Assembly: GCF_000024025.1 (NCBI RefSeq)
Contig: NC_013131.1
Span: 8,164,229-8,228,228 of the forward strand
DNA: 64,000 bases
Direction of reading: 5' to 3'
Source: Catenulispora acidiphila DSM 44928
Lineage (GTDB): Bacteria; Actinomycetota; Actinomycetes; Streptomycetales; Catenulisporaceae
The position numbers were made by a program, and so were the translations under genes. The notes beneath the pieces were generated by a model. The model did no database searches. It was given only the letters and a program-made list of their open reading frames with translations, and was not told where the DNA came from. Each line of letters starts with the position of its first letter. The stretch's first letter is position 1. This document shows positions 47,645 to 57,418 of this stretch, piece by piece.

Positions 47645-50600
47645 ATGCGTACGAGCCAGGAGATCTACCACCGCGTGCGGTGGGACGCGCGCTTCGACGC
47701 GTCGCGGTTCGTGCTCGGCGTGGAAATGCGCGGGCGGGAGCCGAAGCGGGTGCCGCTGCCCTCGTTCGATCCGCACGGCGACATTCCTTGGCACCGGGTG
47801 CTGTTCTTCGAGGCCGACGGTCGGCTGGTGTGGGACCGGGCTTCCGGGCTGGACGCCCTGGACGCCCTGGACGCCTCGGGGGCGGGTCTGGCGCAGCGCG
47901 TCCGGTTGCTGGCCGCCCCGTTCTTCGAGCCGCGTACGCCGCACGCTTTCATCGACGGGCGCTGGCAGCCAGGGACCAACGCCTCCTCTCCTGCCATCGG
48001 GTTGGACCTGCGAATACTCACGTGGAACACCCTGTGGGACCGCTACGACAAGGACCTGATTCGCACCGCCGAACGCCGCCCGATGCTGCTCGCGGCACTG
48101 CGCGCTGCGGACGTTGATGTGATCGCACTGCAGGAGGCTGAGCCCGCGCTGGTGAAGATGCTGCTGGCCGAGGATTGGGTGCGGCGCGAGTGGACGCTCG
48201 GGGGCGATCCGCGCTCGTCGGACGTCGCGGACAGCGGGGTGCTGGTGCTCAGCCGGCTGCCGGTGGTCGAGGCCGGGTGGCATGCGCTGGGTCGGTACAA
48301 GGCGGTCGCGGCGGTGGTCGTGGAGGGCGGCGCCGGTCCGGTCGTCGTCGCGAACACCCACCTGAGCAGCGACCACTCAGCCGACGGCGCCAGCCTGCGC
48401 ACCGAGCAGCTCGGGCAACTAGCCGACGGCCTGCGAGCCATCGACGCGGTCCCCGTGGTTCTGGTCGGCGACTTCAACGACGACACCGACGCCCCCGCCT
48501 CCCGCCTCGGCATGACGGACGCGTGGACGCAGGTCCACGGCGTAGCGGACGACACCGCGACCTTCGATCCGTCGGCGAACCCCCTGGCAGCGGTGTCTTC
48601 GCTGACAGGCGACGCCAAGCGTCTGGACCGCGTGCTGCTGCTAGGCGCCACCGCTTCGGACGTACGCCTGATCGGCGAGGTTCCGAACGCCGACGGCCTG
48701 TTCGTGTCGGACCACTACGGAATCACCGCACTGGTAACGGCGACCGCCTCAGCCACGCCAACCTCCCCTATCGCAAGCGCCACCGCCTCCCCCGCACTCG
48801 ACGCGACACCAACCGCCCGAACCGCCCTCGCCTGGATCCCGCCAACCCCGGCATGGGAGCCGATCCAGGAGATCCGCCGCCGCCTCGACCCGCAGGTCCA
48901 CCGCTGGCCGCCGCACGTCAACCTCCTGTTCGGCTTCATCCCCGAGTCAGAGTTCGACGCCGCGATCCCCCTGCTGAGCAAGGCCGCCGCCACCGTCGCA
49001 CCCTTCGAGACAGAACTCACCGAAGTCCGCCACTTCACCCACCGCACCGACAGCACCCTCTGGCTCCACCCCACCGGCACCGCATGGCAAACCCTGCACA
49101 CAGCCCTCCTCGAAGCCTTCCCCACCTGCCGCAACCGCGAGACCTACACCCCGCACCTGACCATCGCCAAGGTCCCCAACCCACCCCGCACCCCACCCAA
49201 GATCGCCCCCACCACCACGCCAGTCACCGAACTGGCCCTCCTCTCCCGCCGCGCCGACGGCCCGATGGAAGTCCGCGCAGTCATCGAGCTGGGAACCGGC
49301 GCAGTCCGGCTGCTGGATGTTGACCCCGGCGCCACTTCCGCCACCCCGCAGCCCGCCGCGCCCGGATCATCTGGCGCTGGCACTGGCACTGGCGCCGCCA
49401 TCTCGCCGAACGCCCCTGCCGCCTCGGATCCCCCGCACCTCGACCACCCAGCCGCCACCAGCCACCGCGCGCTGAGCACCGGCGCAGTCCGGTCGATGGC
49501 TGCTGATGCCGGTGCGGCCTCCGACTCCGCGCACCTCGACCGCCCCGCTGCCACCGGCCACCGCGCGCTGAGCACCGGCGCAGCCCGGTCGATGGCTGCT
49601 GATGCCGATGCGGCCTCCGACTCCGCGCACCTCGACCGCCCCGCTGCCACCCTCACCGCGCGCATCACCGAAGCCCTCCCCGAGGCCACCATCCACCTCG
49701 TCGGCTCCCGCCGTACCGCCACACACCTCCCGGCCGCCGACATCGATCTCGTCGCGGCCGTCCCGGGCGCCCCCGACATCGGCGCGCTCGAGCGCCGCGT
49801 CGCCAAGGCGCTCGGCGCGGGTCATCGCGTGCGCCAGCTCGTCGCCGCGCGCGTGCCGGGTCTGCGCATCGTCACCCCTCGCCTCAGTGCCGACCTCGTA
49901 CTCGCCCCTACCGGCGACATTCCGCCCGCCGATGCCGTCGCGCGGCGTGCCGAACTCGGCGAGACCATCGCCAGCTCGCTGTCTGCGGTGTCCGACGCCG
50001 AGGCGCTCATTGCCCTGCGGCCGGGACCGCATGTCCGCGTCGCCAAAGCCTGGGCGCGTGCGCGCGGCCTCGACGCCGCCCCGCTCGGCGGGCTCCCCGG
50101 GCTCGCGTGGGCGCTGATGGCGGCGCGCTGCCGCGACCTGACCGACTTCTTCGAGACCTGGGCCGCCCACAGTTGGCAGGACCCGATTCCCACCCCCACC
50201 GCGCCGATCCGCGACCTGACGCTGCATCTCACCGCATCGATGCGCGACCTGATCACCGAAGAGCTCTACAACGGCTGGGAGACGGTCACCTCGACACCCG
50301 ACCCGCTCCCGACGCTCCTCGCGCCGCCCCCGATGCACCGCCGCCACCGCCGCTGGGCCGTGATCACCCTCAGGGCAGACGGCATCGAAGCACGCGACGT
50401 CCTCGAAGGCCGCGTCCGAGGCCGCACCCGCAGCCTCCTGTCAGCCCTCGACGAAGCCGGCGTCACCGACACCCACGCGTGGCCTCGCGCCTTCCACACC
50501 GCCGACGCCAACGCCAACGCCAACACCGAGCTCCGCACCGCCATCGGCCTCGGCCGCACCCCGCCGACCCGCGACGCGCTCGCCGAGATCACCAAGCCAT

Positions 50601-50668
50601 GGCTCCGCGGCCTGAGCGGCGTCACGGTCGAGCTGGCTGGGAACGGCGACGTGCCGACGCTGATCTAG
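47645..50668 (+). CDS. Four-domain RNA repair protein: MJ1316-like, EEP phosphatase, 2H phosphoesterase, poly(A) polymerase
   Basis: 1007 residues. About 1-75: MJ1316/DUF504-like domain (SQEIYHRVRWDARFDASRFV, PLPSFDPHGDIPWHRVLFFE). 120-360: EEP phosphatase/nuclease (ILTWNTLWDRYD, IALQEAEP, VVLVGDFNDD, FVSDHYGIT). 390-560: 2H phosphoesterase, WPPHVNLLFGF (Asn where Thr/Ser is usual) and TPHLTIAKV. 560-675: Ala-rich linker with a 32-residue repeat. 680-890: polymerase, HLVGSRRTATHLPAADIDLV (Asp pair) and the eukaryote-like PAP segment VRVAKAWARARGLDAAPLGG. 895-1007: RRM-like PAP C-terminus (RWAVITLRADGIEARDVLEG). Starts 6 bp after the ligase-kinase stop. Confidence 0.85.
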   Translation: MRTSQEIYHRVRWDARFDASRFVLGVEMRGREPKRVPLPSFDPHGDIPWHRVLFFEADGRLVWDRASGLDALDALDASGAGLAQRVRLLAAPFFEPRTPHAFIDGRWQPGTNASSPAIGLDLRILTWNTLWDRYDKDLIRTAERRPMLLAALRAADVDVIALQEAEPALVKMLLAEDWVRREWTLGGDPRSSDVADSGVLVLSRLPVVEAGWHALGRYKAVAAVVVEGGAGPVVVANTHLSSDHSADGASLRTEQLGQLADGLRAIDAVPVVLVGDFNDDTDAPASRLGMTDAWTQVHGVADDTATFDPSANPLAAVSSLTGDAKRLDRVLLLGATASDVRLIGEVPNADGLFVSDHYGITALVTATASATPTSPIASATASPALDATPTARTALAWIPPTPAWEPIQEIRRRLDPQVHRWPPHVNLLFGFIPESEFDAAIPLLSKAAATVAPFETELTEVRHFTHRTDSTLWLHPTGTAWQTLHTALLEAFPTCRNRETYTPHLTIAKVPNPPRTPPKIAPTTTPVTELALLSRRADGPMEVRAVIELGTGAVRLLDVDPGATSATPQPAAPGSSGAGTGTGAAISPNAPAASDPPHLDHPAATSHRALSTGAVRSMAADAGAASDSAHLDRPAATGHRALSTGAARSMAADADAASDSAHLDRPAATLTARITEALPEATIHLVGSRRTATHLPAADIDLVAAVPGAPDIGALERRVAKALGAGHRVRQLVAARVPGLRIVTPRLSADLVLAPTGDIPPADAVARRAELGETIASSLSAVSDAEALIALRPGPHVRVAKAWARARGLDAAPLGGLPGLAWALMAARCRDLTDFFETWAAHSWQDPIPTPTAPIRDLTLHLTASMRDLITEELYNGWETVTSTPDPLPTLLAPPPMHRRHRRWAVITLRADGIEARDVLEGRVRGRTRSLLSALDEAGVTDTHAWPRAFHTADANANANTELRTAIGLGRTPPTRDALAEITKPWLRGLSGVTVELAGNGDVPTLI
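49424..49651 (+). repeat. 96-bp in-frame repeat in the RNA-repair protein linker
   Basis: Two full 96-bp units begin at 49424 and 49520 and a 36-bp partial one at 49616; each encodes a 32-residue block opening SD-(P/S)-(P/A)-HLD and containing HRALSTGA and MAADA. It sits in the flexible linker between the 2H and polymerase domains, so unit number may vary between strains. Confidence 0.85.
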
Positions 50669-50697
50669 CGGCCGCAAATCGATCGCCGAGAAGGCGC

Positions 50698-51405
50698 CTA
50701 AGCCGTCCCCCCGACCGTCACCGTCCGCATCCCATCCCCCGCGACCCGCCCGCCGATCTCGGCCCACCCGTCAACCGCCGCCGGCCGGGCGAGGATCTCC
50801 GATCCCCACCCCTGCCGGATCACCAGCGCCCGCCCCAGCGCCCCGACCTGGCGCATCGCCGCCGAGCCGGTCGCCTCGTCCTCCTCGATGCCGCTGTCGG
50901 CGGCGAACACCCGCGCGCGCATGACGCCGCCGGGCTCGTCCGTCCACGCCCAGAACTGGTGGCGGCGGTACTCCGGCGCGGGCGGGACCGCCAGGGTCTC
51001 CACCGCGGCCTCGTCGGCGACCTCGACCAGACCCCAGTCCGGGGCGTCGGAGATGCGGCCGCGGATCCACACGCGGCCGCCCTCGGACCAGGTCGGGACC
51101 TCTGCGGCCTTCTGGGGGCGCAGCGCCTTCACCTCGCGGCCGGTGAGGCGGGACAGCAGCCATGACGTGCCGACCAGGGGGTGGCCGGCCAGCGGGAGTT
51201 CGGCGGCCGGGGTGAAGATCCGCAGGCGGGCCTGCTCGACGTCGTCGACGAAGACGACCTCGCTGAAGCGCAGGTCGGAGGCCAGTTTGCGGCCCGCGGC
51301 GGCGTCCAGGTGCGCGGCGTCGAGCACCACGCCCAGATTGTTGCCGAACAAACCGTGCGCGTCCGTGAAGACCCGGACTATATGGACGTCGGCCATCATG
51401 CTCAT
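50698..51405 (-). CDS. PhzF-family protein
   Basis: 235 residues of the diaminopimelate-epimerase-like fold, with VRVFTDAHGLFGNNLGVVLD, catalytic Glu in LRFSEVVFVDD, and GIEEDEATGSAAMRQVGALG (the D-x-x-T-G-S-A block). PhzF converts trans-2,3-dihydro-3-hydroxyanthranilate, but most homologues have unknown isomerase roles. No phenazine genes are in the window. Start ATG at 51405 or 51399. Convergent with the RNA-repair gene. Confidence 0.88.
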   Translation of the reverse strand: MSMMADVHIVRVFTDAHGLFGNNLGVVLDAAHLDAAAGRKLASDLRFSEVVFVDDVEQARLRIFTPAAELPLAGHPLVGTSWLLSRLTGREVKALRPQKAAEVPTWSEGGRVWIRGRISDAPDWGLVEVADEAAVETLAVPPAPEYRRHQFWAWTDEPGGVMRARVFAADSGIEEDEATGSAAMRQVGALGRALVIRQGWGSEILARPAAVDGWAEIGGRVAGDGMRTVTVGGTA

Positions 51406-51442
51406 GGGCCCAGGCTACTGCCCGGGCCCGGCCGCACGGCCC

Positions 51443-53353
51443 TTACTTCTTGGCCTTGTCACCCGTCTCATTGGTCAGCGCGGCGATGAAGGCGTCCTGG
51501 GGCACCTCGACCCGGCCGACCATCTTCATGCGCTTCTTGCCTTCCTTCTGCTTCTCCAGCAGTTTGCGCTTCCGGGAGATGTCACCGCCGTAGCACTTGG
51601 CGAGGACGTCCTTGCGCATGGCGCGGACCGATTCGCGGGCGATCACCCGGGAGCCGATCGCGGCCTGGATCGGGACCTCGAACTGCTGGCGTGGGATCAG
51701 CTCGCGCAGGCGCTCGGTCATCCGCACGCCGTAGGCGTACGCCTTGTCCTTGTGCACGATCGCCGAGAAGGCGTCCACGGTCTCGCCGTGCAGCAGGATG
51801 TCGACCTTCACCAGGTCTGCCTGCTGCTCGCTGGTGGGCTCGTAGTCCAGCGAGGCGTAGCCGCGGGTCTTGGACTTCAGCGAGTCGAAGAAGTCGAAGA
51901 CGATCTCGGCCAGCGGCAGCGTGTAGCGGATCTCGACGCGGTCCTCGGACAGGTAGTCCATGCCCAGCAGCGCGCCGCGGCGGCTCTGGCACAGCTCCAT
52001 CACCGCGCCGACGAAGTCGTTCGGGGTCAGGATGGTCGCGCGCACCACCGGCTCGTGGATCGACATCACCTTGCCGCCGGGCATCTCCGAGGGGTTGGTG
52101 ACGATGTGCTCGGTGCCGTCTTCCATCCCGACCCGGTAGACCACCGACGGCGCGGTGGCGATCAGGTCCAGGTTGAACTCCCGGTCCAGGCGCTCGCGGA
52201 TGATCTCCAGGTGCAGCAGGCCCAGGAAGCCGCAGCGGAAGCCGAAGCCCAGCGCCGCGGAGGTCTCCGGCTCGTAGACCAGGGCCGCGTCGTTGAGCTG
52301 CAGCTTGTCCAGGGCCTCGCGCAGCTCCGGGTAGTCCGAGCCGTCGATCGGGTAGATGCCGGAGAACACCATCGGCTTGGGTTCCTTGTACCCGCCGAGA
52401 GCCTCCAGGGCGCCCTTGTTCTGAGTGGTGACGGTGTCGCCGACCTTGGACTGGCGCACGTCCTTCACGCCGGTGATCAGGTAGCCCACCTCGCCGGCGG
52501 CCAGGCCCTGGGAGGAGGTCGGCTCCGGGGAGATGACGCCGATCTCCAGCAGCTCGTGGGTGGCGCCGGTGGACATCATCGCGATGCGCTCGCGCTTGGT
52601 CAGGTGGCCGTCGACGACCCGGACGTAGGTGACCACGCCGCGGTAGGAGTCGTAGACCGAGTCGAAGATCACGGCCCGCGCCGGACCGTTCGGGTCGCCG
52701 GCCGGCGCCGGGACGCGGCGCACGACCTCGTTGAGCACGTCCGCGACGCCGACTCCGGTCTTGGCGCTGACCCGCAGCACGTCGTCGGGCTCGCAGCCGA
52801 TCAGCCGGGCGATCTCCTCGGCGTACTTCTCCGGCTGCGCGGCCGGCAGGTCGATCTTGTTCAGGATCGGGATGATCTGCAGGTCGTTCTCCATGGCCAG
52901 GTACAGGTTGGCCAGGGTCTGCGCCTCGATGCCTTGAGCGGCGTCGACCAGCAGGAGCGTGCCCTCGCACGCCGCCAGCGAGCGCGAGACCTCGTAGGTG
53001 AAGTCCACGTGCCCGGGGGTGTCGATCATGTTCAGGATGTAGGTCTTGCCGTCGTCGGCCTGCCAGGGCAGCCGGACCGCCTGCGACTTGATGGTGATCC
53101 CGCGCTCGCGCTCGATGTCCATCCGGTCCAGGTACTGCGCACGCATGGCGCGTTCGTCGACCACGCCGGTGAGCTGGAGCATCCGGTCGGCCAGGGTCGA
53201 CTTGCCGTGGTCGATGTGGGCGATGATGCAGAAGTTGCGGATCAGCGCCTGGTCGGTCTTCGACGGCTGGGGGATGTTCGGCGGAAGCGGGGGCACTCGG
53301 CGGGTCCAGTCTGTCCGGGATACGGCGTGGTGGGGATCGGGCTCGGCGTTCAT
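51443..53353 (-). CDS. lepA: Elongation factor 4 (LepA)
   Basis: 636 residues. GTPase [20 protein letters not shown], switch [40 protein letters not shown], then the EF-G-like domains and the LepA-specific C-terminus ([20 protein letters not shown]-like [20 protein letters not shown]). Ribosome-bound GTPase acting on stalled or misassembled ribosomes. An N-terminal extension (about 35 residues before QALIRNF) is usual in actinomycetes. ATG 53353; the frame is open further upstream without homology. Next to rpsT in the standard order. Confidence 0.97.
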   Translation of the reverse strand: MNAEPDPHHAVSRTDWTRRVPPLPPNIPQPSKTDQALIRNFCIIAHIDHGKSTLADRMLQLTGVVDERAMRAQYLDRMDIERERGITIKSQAVRLPWQADDGKTYILNMIDTPGHVDFTYEVSRSLAACEGTLLLVDAAQGIEAQTLANLYLAMENDLQIIPILNKIDLPAAQPEKYAEEIARLIGCEPDDVLRVSAKTGVGVADVLNEVVRRVPAPAGDPNGPARAVIFDSVYDSYRGVVTYVRVVDGHLTKRERIAMMSTGATHELLEIGVISPEPTSSQGLAAGEVGYLITGVKDVRQSKVGDTVTTQNKGALEALGGYKEPKPMVFSGIYPIDGSDYPELREALDKLQLNDAALVYEPETSAALGFGFRCGFLGLLHLEIIRERLDREFNLDLIATAPSVVYRVGMEDGTEHIVTNPSEMPGGKVMSIHEPVVRATILTPNDFVGAVMELCQSRRGALLGMDYLSEDRVEIRYTLPLAEIVFDFFDSLKSKTRGYASLDYEPTSEQQADLVKVDILLHGETVDAFSAIVHKDKAYAYGVRMTERLRELIPRQQFEVPIQAAIGSRVIARESVRAMRKDVLAKCYGGDISRKRKLLEKQKEGKKRMKMVGRVEVPQDAFIAALTNETGDKAKK

Positions 53354-53534
53354 TACACTGCCCTCTATCGTCCCACGACCCACGGGGTTACCGAGAACCG
53401 TATATCGGGACGTCACCGGCCACGTGCCCGGTTTGGGTCCGCGCACGGGCGCCTGCTAGCCTGGTCCCTTGCGTGGCGCGTGCGTTGCCTCGCGCCCACC
53501 ACCAACTATCTCACCAAAGCAGAGGCATCTTTCA

Positions 53535-53801
53535 GTGGCGAACATCAAGTCCCAGATCAAGCGGATCAAGACGAACGAGAAGGCGCGCCAGCGCAACAAG
53601 GCCGTCAAGTCCTCGCTGAAGACCGCGATCCGCAAGACCCGCGAGGCCGTCGAGTCCGGCGACACCGCGAAGGCGCAGGAGCTGGCCCAGGCCGCCTCCC
53701 GCGAGCTGGACAAGGCCGCCTCCAAGGGCGTCATCCACGCCAACCAGGCCGCCAACAAGAAGTCGGCGCTGGCCAAGAGCGTGAACGGCCTGCAGGGCTG
53801 A
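53535..53801 (+). CDS. rpsT: 30S ribosomal protein S20
   Basis: 88 residues. [20 protein letters not shown] at the start, basic helical bundle, ending [10 protein letters not shown]. Binds 16S rRNA in 30S assembly. The GTG at 53535 is chosen because the protein begins there; the longer open frame is not conserved. Transcribed divergently from lepA, with a terminator 52 bp after the stop. Confidence 0.97.
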   Translation: MANIKSQIKRIKTNEKARQRNKAVKSSLKTAIRKTREAVESGDTAKAQELAQAASRELDKAASKGVIHANQAANKKSALAKSVNGLQG

Positions 53802-53853
53802 CCCTTCCCTGCCATGCGGTCCCTCTCGCCGCGGTAGAGAACCCGAGAACTCC

Positions 53854-53890
53854 GATCGGCGCGACCCCTTCCCCAGGGGTCGCGCCGATC
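53854..53890 (+). terminator. rpsT terminator
   Basis: A perfect 16-bp stem (GATCGGCGCGACCCCT and complement) with a small TCCCC loop, then GTCTTTGCG. Positioned 52 bp after the rpsT stop. Confidence 0.93.
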
Positions 53891-54000
53891 GTCTTTGCGT
53901 GTTGCGCCAACGCATACCCCGACGTGAGCGGTGGGAGCATCGCGCTACGCTGAGCGCGGCGCCGCAAGACAAGGAATTCACTGGGGGTGGGGACGACTTC

Positions 54001-55935
54001 ATGGAGCCGCTGCGATCGGGCGATCCGAGAAGGATCAGCAGCTACGAGATCCTGAACCGGCTCGGCGCCGGCGGGATGGGGCAGGTCTACCTCGGACGCT
54101 CGCCGTCCGGTCGCCGCGTGGCGGTGAAGGTGATCCGCCCCGAACTCACCAACGACCCCACCTTCCGCCAGCGCTTCCGCCGCGAGGTCACGGCGATGCG
54201 CCAGGTGTCGGGCTTCTTCACCGCCCCGGTGGTGGACGCCGACCCCGACGGCGACCCGGCCTGGCTGGCCACCGCCTTCGTCCCCGGCCCGTCGCTGGAG
54301 AGCGCGGTCACCGAGGCCGGCGCGATGCCGCACCAGGACGTCCTGCTGCTGGCCGCGGGCCTGGCCGAAGCCCTGAACGCGATCCACCGCGAGGGCCTGA
54401 CCCACCGCGACCTGAAGCCCGGCAACGTCCTGATGGCCGACGACGGCCCGCGCGTCATCGACTTCGGCCTGGCCGTCACCACGGGCGCCACGAACCTGAC
54501 CCAGGCCGGCACCGTGGTCGGCACGCCCGCCTTCATGTCCCCCGAGCAGGTCTCCGGCCAGCCCGTGGGCCCGGCCTCCGACGTCTGGTCCCTCGGCGCG
54601 GTCCTGGCCTACGCCGCCAAGGGCGAATCCCCCTTCGGCGACGGCACCACCATGGAGACCATGCTGCGCGTGATGAACGGCGAGCCGGACCTGTCCGGCC
54701 TGACCGGCACACTGGCGCAGCTGGTCAGCGCGTGCATGATGAAGGACCCGAACATCCGCCCGACGCCGGCGCGGATCCTGCAGGTGCTGTCCGAGGGCGC
54801 CGGGGTGCAGCCGACGATGGCGATGGAGGTGCAGCCTCCGGTGGTGGGTGCGGGGGCTGGGGGTGGTGCTGGGGCCGGTGCCGGGTCCGCTGCGAGTTCA
54901 GGCCAGAACCCCGGTCCGGTATCGGGATCTGCCGTATCGCCGCAGCCGCAGTCCCAGGCTCAGGACCAGGCTCAGGCTCAGTCCCAGCCGCCAGCACCGA
55001 CGTGGGGCTCAGGACCTGTCACGCCCCCGGCCGCCGACGCCCCGACCGCCCCAACACCCGTGTGGGGCTCGGGATCCACGTCGACTCCGGCTTCGGGTTC
55101 GAATACCACCGCATCGACCTGGGGTTCCGCTCCAGCGCAGCAGTCGGCACCGGCGTGGGGCACCACAGACCAGTGGTCGCAGGTCTCGAGCCAGCAGACC
55201 TCGCCGACGTACCAGGGCGGACCGCCGACGCAGGCCGCGCAGTCCGTCAGCCCGTGGATGCAGCCCTCGCCGCCTTATGGCGTCCCGATCCCCTCCCCCG
55301 CGCCGGCCAAGAAGAACCGCAACGGCCTGATAGCCGCCGTCGGCATCGCCGCCGTGGTGGTCATCGGCGGCGGCATCGCGATCGCCGCCTCCAGCGGCGG
55401 CTCCGGAGGTTCGTCGGGCGGTACCACCGGCGGCACGCTCGGCGGCAACGGCGGAATCGGCAAGCTGACGCCCATCGCTGGCGGCTTCCAGCTGTCCAGC
55501 CTGCTCACCGACTCCGACGCCGCACAGTTCCTCAAGACCACGCCGACCCCCGGCGCCGCGACCGACGACGCCACGGACGACCCCTCCACCTTCAACAAGG
55601 ACTGGACGGTCTCCTCCGGCTCCCAGGAGCTGCGGATCCAGGCGTCGAACTACAAGAGCAGCACCACGCAGGCGACCAGCGACTTCCTCGGCCACACCGA
55701 GACCCTCGCGACCGAGACCCCGTTCCAGGACCAGGGCTCGCTCGGCAACTCGGACAAGACCGAGGTCCAGGTCGCCACCGACGCCAGCAGCGGTCTGCAG
55801 CACTGCCAGATCGAGGTGCTGCGCGGCGGTCTCGACGTGAACATCATCTTCGTCGAGTCCGGCTCGGCCGACGCCGCCCACACCGACGTGGTGAACCTGG
55901 CCAAGCTGATCACGAGCCGCCTGCCCGCGAAGTAA
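54001..55935 (+). CDS. Membrane Ser/Thr protein kinase (Hanks type)
   Basis: 644 residues. Kinase about 15-270: glycine loop LGAGGMGQVYLG, VAVKVI (ATP Lys), HRDLKPGNVL (catalytic loop), IDFGLAV, and MSPEQVSG. Residues 280-430 are Pro/Gln/Ser-rich. One transmembrane helix near residue 440-462 (LIAAVGIAAVVVIGGGIAIA), then an extracellular domain of about 180 residues without PASTA repeats (FQLSSLLTDSDAAQFLKTTP). Likely a sensor kinase; ligand and substrates unknown. ATG 54001; a longer frame is open upstream. Monocistronic and closed by a hairpin. Confidence 0.92.
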   Translation: MEPLRSGDPRRISSYEILNRLGAGGMGQVYLGRSPSGRRVAVKVIRPELTNDPTFRQRFRREVTAMRQVSGFFTAPVVDADPDGDPAWLATAFVPGPSLESAVTEAGAMPHQDVLLLAAGLAEALNAIHREGLTHRDLKPGNVLMADDGPRVIDFGLAVTTGATNLTQAGTVVGTPAFMSPEQVSGQPVGPASDVWSLGAVLAYAAKGESPFGDGTTMETMLRVMNGEPDLSGLTGTLAQLVSACMMKDPNIRPTPARILQVLSEGAGVQPTMAMEVQPPVVGAGAGGGAGAGAGSAASSGQNPGPVSGSAVSPQPQSQAQDQAQAQSQPPAPTWGSGPVTPPAADAPTAPTPVWGSGSTSTPASGSNTTASTWGSAPAQQSAPAWGTTDQWSQVSSQQTSPTYQGGPPTQAAQSVSPWMQPSPPYGVPIPSPAPAKKNRNGLIAAVGIAAVVVIGGGIAIAASSGGSGGSSGGTTGGTLGGNGGIGKLTPIAGGFQLSSLLTDSDAAQFLKTTPTPGAATDDATDDPSTFNKDWTVSSGSQELRIQASNYKSSTTQATSDFLGHTETLATETPFQDQGSLGNSDKTEVQVATDASSGLQHCQIEVLRGGLDVNIIFVESGSADAAHTDVVNLAKLITSRLPAK

Positions 55936-55950
55936 GCACGGCGACGTCCC

Positions 55951-55992
55951 GGTCGCAGCCACGCCGATCCACTTCGGCGCACGGCTGCGACC
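55951..55992. terminator. Hairpin after the Ser/Thr kinase gene
   Basis: A perfect 10-bp stem GGTCGCAGCC / GGCTGCGACC with an inner GCCGA/TCGGC pair. It lies between the convergent kinase and holA genes; the remainder of the gap is a short CCTATCGG repeat. Confidence 0.75.
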
Positions 55993-56066
55993 GTCCGCGC
56001 CGCGCGCCTATCGCCCTTATCGGCGGCCTATCGGCCTATCGGCCTGTCCGCCTACTTACCTCAGCC

Positions 56067-57062
56067 TCAGCCGCGAGCGCCCTGCCCCCGGGCCTGACAC
56101 ACCGTCACGACACACCGCTCCAACGCGTACGCCGGATCGTCGCCGCCACCCTTCACCGCGGCATCGGCCTCAGCCACCGCCAGCAACGCGGTCCCGATCC
56201 CGTCAGGCGTCCACCCGCGCACCTGCTGCCGCACCTTGTCGATCTTCCACGGCGGCATCCCCAAATCGCGCGCCAGATCCGCCGGACGCGCGCCACGCGG
56301 CGCCGACGCCACCCGCGCCACAGACCGCACCCCGGCCGCCAACGCACTGGTGATCAGCACCGGAGCAGTCCCGGTCGCAAGCGCCCAACGCAGCTGCTCC
56401 AGCGCCTGCGCGGTCCGCCCGTCCACAGCCAGATCCGCCACGGTGAACCCGGACACCTCCGCACGCCCGCTGTAGTACTTGGCGACCACCGTCTCGTCGA
56501 TCGGCGCCTTGCCGTCCTCAGCCGTGTCGGCGATCAGCTGCGCCGCAGCCGCTGCCAACTCCCGCAACTCATTGCCCACCGCATCGAGCAGCGCACGCGC
56601 CGCCTCCTCGGTGATCTGCCGCTTGGCCGCCTTGAACTCATCACGCAGAAAGGCGATCCGCTCCGTCGGCTTGGTCACCTTCGCGACATCCACCCGCGCC
56701 GCCCCGGCCTTCTCCACCGCGGTCAGCAACGCCTTGCCCTTCACCCCACCGTTGTGCACGACCACCAACGTGATCTCATCCGCCAGCTCACCCAGAGCAC
56801 TGGTCAGCATGGTGACATCCTCAGCCGCCAAATCCTGCGCCGACCGCACCACCACAACCCGACTCTCGCCAAACAACGACGGACTCACCAACTCGGCAAA
56901 AGTCCCCGCACTGAAGCTCCCCGGCATCAGATCCCGCGCCTCAGTCTCCGGATCAGCCGCACGCCTCGCAGCAACAACCCGCGCCACAGCACGATCAACA
57001 AGCAGTTCCTCGGCCCCGACAACGAGGACGAGCTGAGGCGGAGAAGCAACGTGAGCAGGCAT
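56067..57062 (-). CDS. holA: DNA polymerase III subunit delta
   Basis: 331 residues. Clamp-loader subunit that opens the beta clamp. AAA+ like N-terminus QLVLVVGAEELLVDRAVARV, VVVVRSAQDLAAEDVTMLTS, TLVVVHNGGVKGKALLTAVE, then RGARPADLARDLGMPPWKID and a helical C-terminus. No complete Walker A, as expected for delta. The ATG at 57062 (MPAHVASPPQ) is used; the ATG at 57074 is an alternative with a weak GCGGGG site. The gene is in the comEA-comEC-holA-rpsT-lepA order. Confidence 0.95.
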   Translation of the reverse strand: MPAHVASPPQLVLVVGAEELLVDRAVARVVAARRAADPETEARDLMPGSFSAGTFAELVSPSLFGESRVVVVRSAQDLAAEDVTMLTSALGELADEITLVVVHNGGVKGKALLTAVEKAGAARVDVAKVTKPTERIAFLRDEFKAAKRQITEEAARALLDAVGNELRELAAAAAQLIADTAEDGKAPIDETVVAKYYSGRAEVSGFTVADLAVDGRTAQALEQLRWALATGTAPVLITSALAAGVRSVARVASAPRGARPADLARDLGMPPWKIDKVRQQVRGWTPDGIGTALLAVAEADAAVKGGGDDPAYALERCVVTVCQARGQGARG

Positions 57063-57074
57063 CAGGCCAAGCAT

Positions 57075-57418
57075 GGCACGCCCCGCTGACAAGTCCCTAT
57101 TGCCCACCCTTGCCAGACCTCCAGTGACCGGAGGACCCAGCGCCTCCGCGCACCTGGGCGACTCTCCCGACGCGGCCAAGCTCGCGCTTCCCTACCCTGC
57201 GCACCTTTGGCAGCCCAGTCGGCGCGGCCAAGCTGGCGCTGCCTTAACTTGCGTGCAGTTCAGCCGGCGCGGCTAGGCTCGTGCTTCCCACTTCTGCAGC
57301 CGGCCTGGTCCGTGCCTATTGCACTGGCGTTTCCCGGTCACCGCAGCCCGCCAGGCGCCTGTGCCCATTGCCCAGCGTTTGCCTTACCTGCCTGCCTGTC
57401 CGCCTACCTGCCTGCCTA
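57075..57418. other. 344-bp intergenic region with degenerate repeats
   Basis: No gene recognised. Contains three degenerate units near 57169, 57221 and 57266 around GGCGCGGCCAAGCTGGCGCT, followed by a stretch of CCTGCCTG/CCTACC units near 57380-57418. Possibly remnant repeat; no promoter or RNA is supported. Confidence 0.6.

Noticed and set aside
46625-48376. 583-codon minus-strand frame over the RNA-repair genes
   Set aside because: Antisense shadow; the plus-strand motifs for ligase and kinase are intact.
50698-51405. Phenazine biosynthesis locus
   Set aside because: Only a lone PhzF-like gene is present; no other phz genes are near.
53931-57089. 1052-codon plus-strand open frame across the kinase and holA
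   Set aside because: An out-of-frame shadow of the kinase that continues antisense to holA; Arg/Pro/Gly-rich with no family match.
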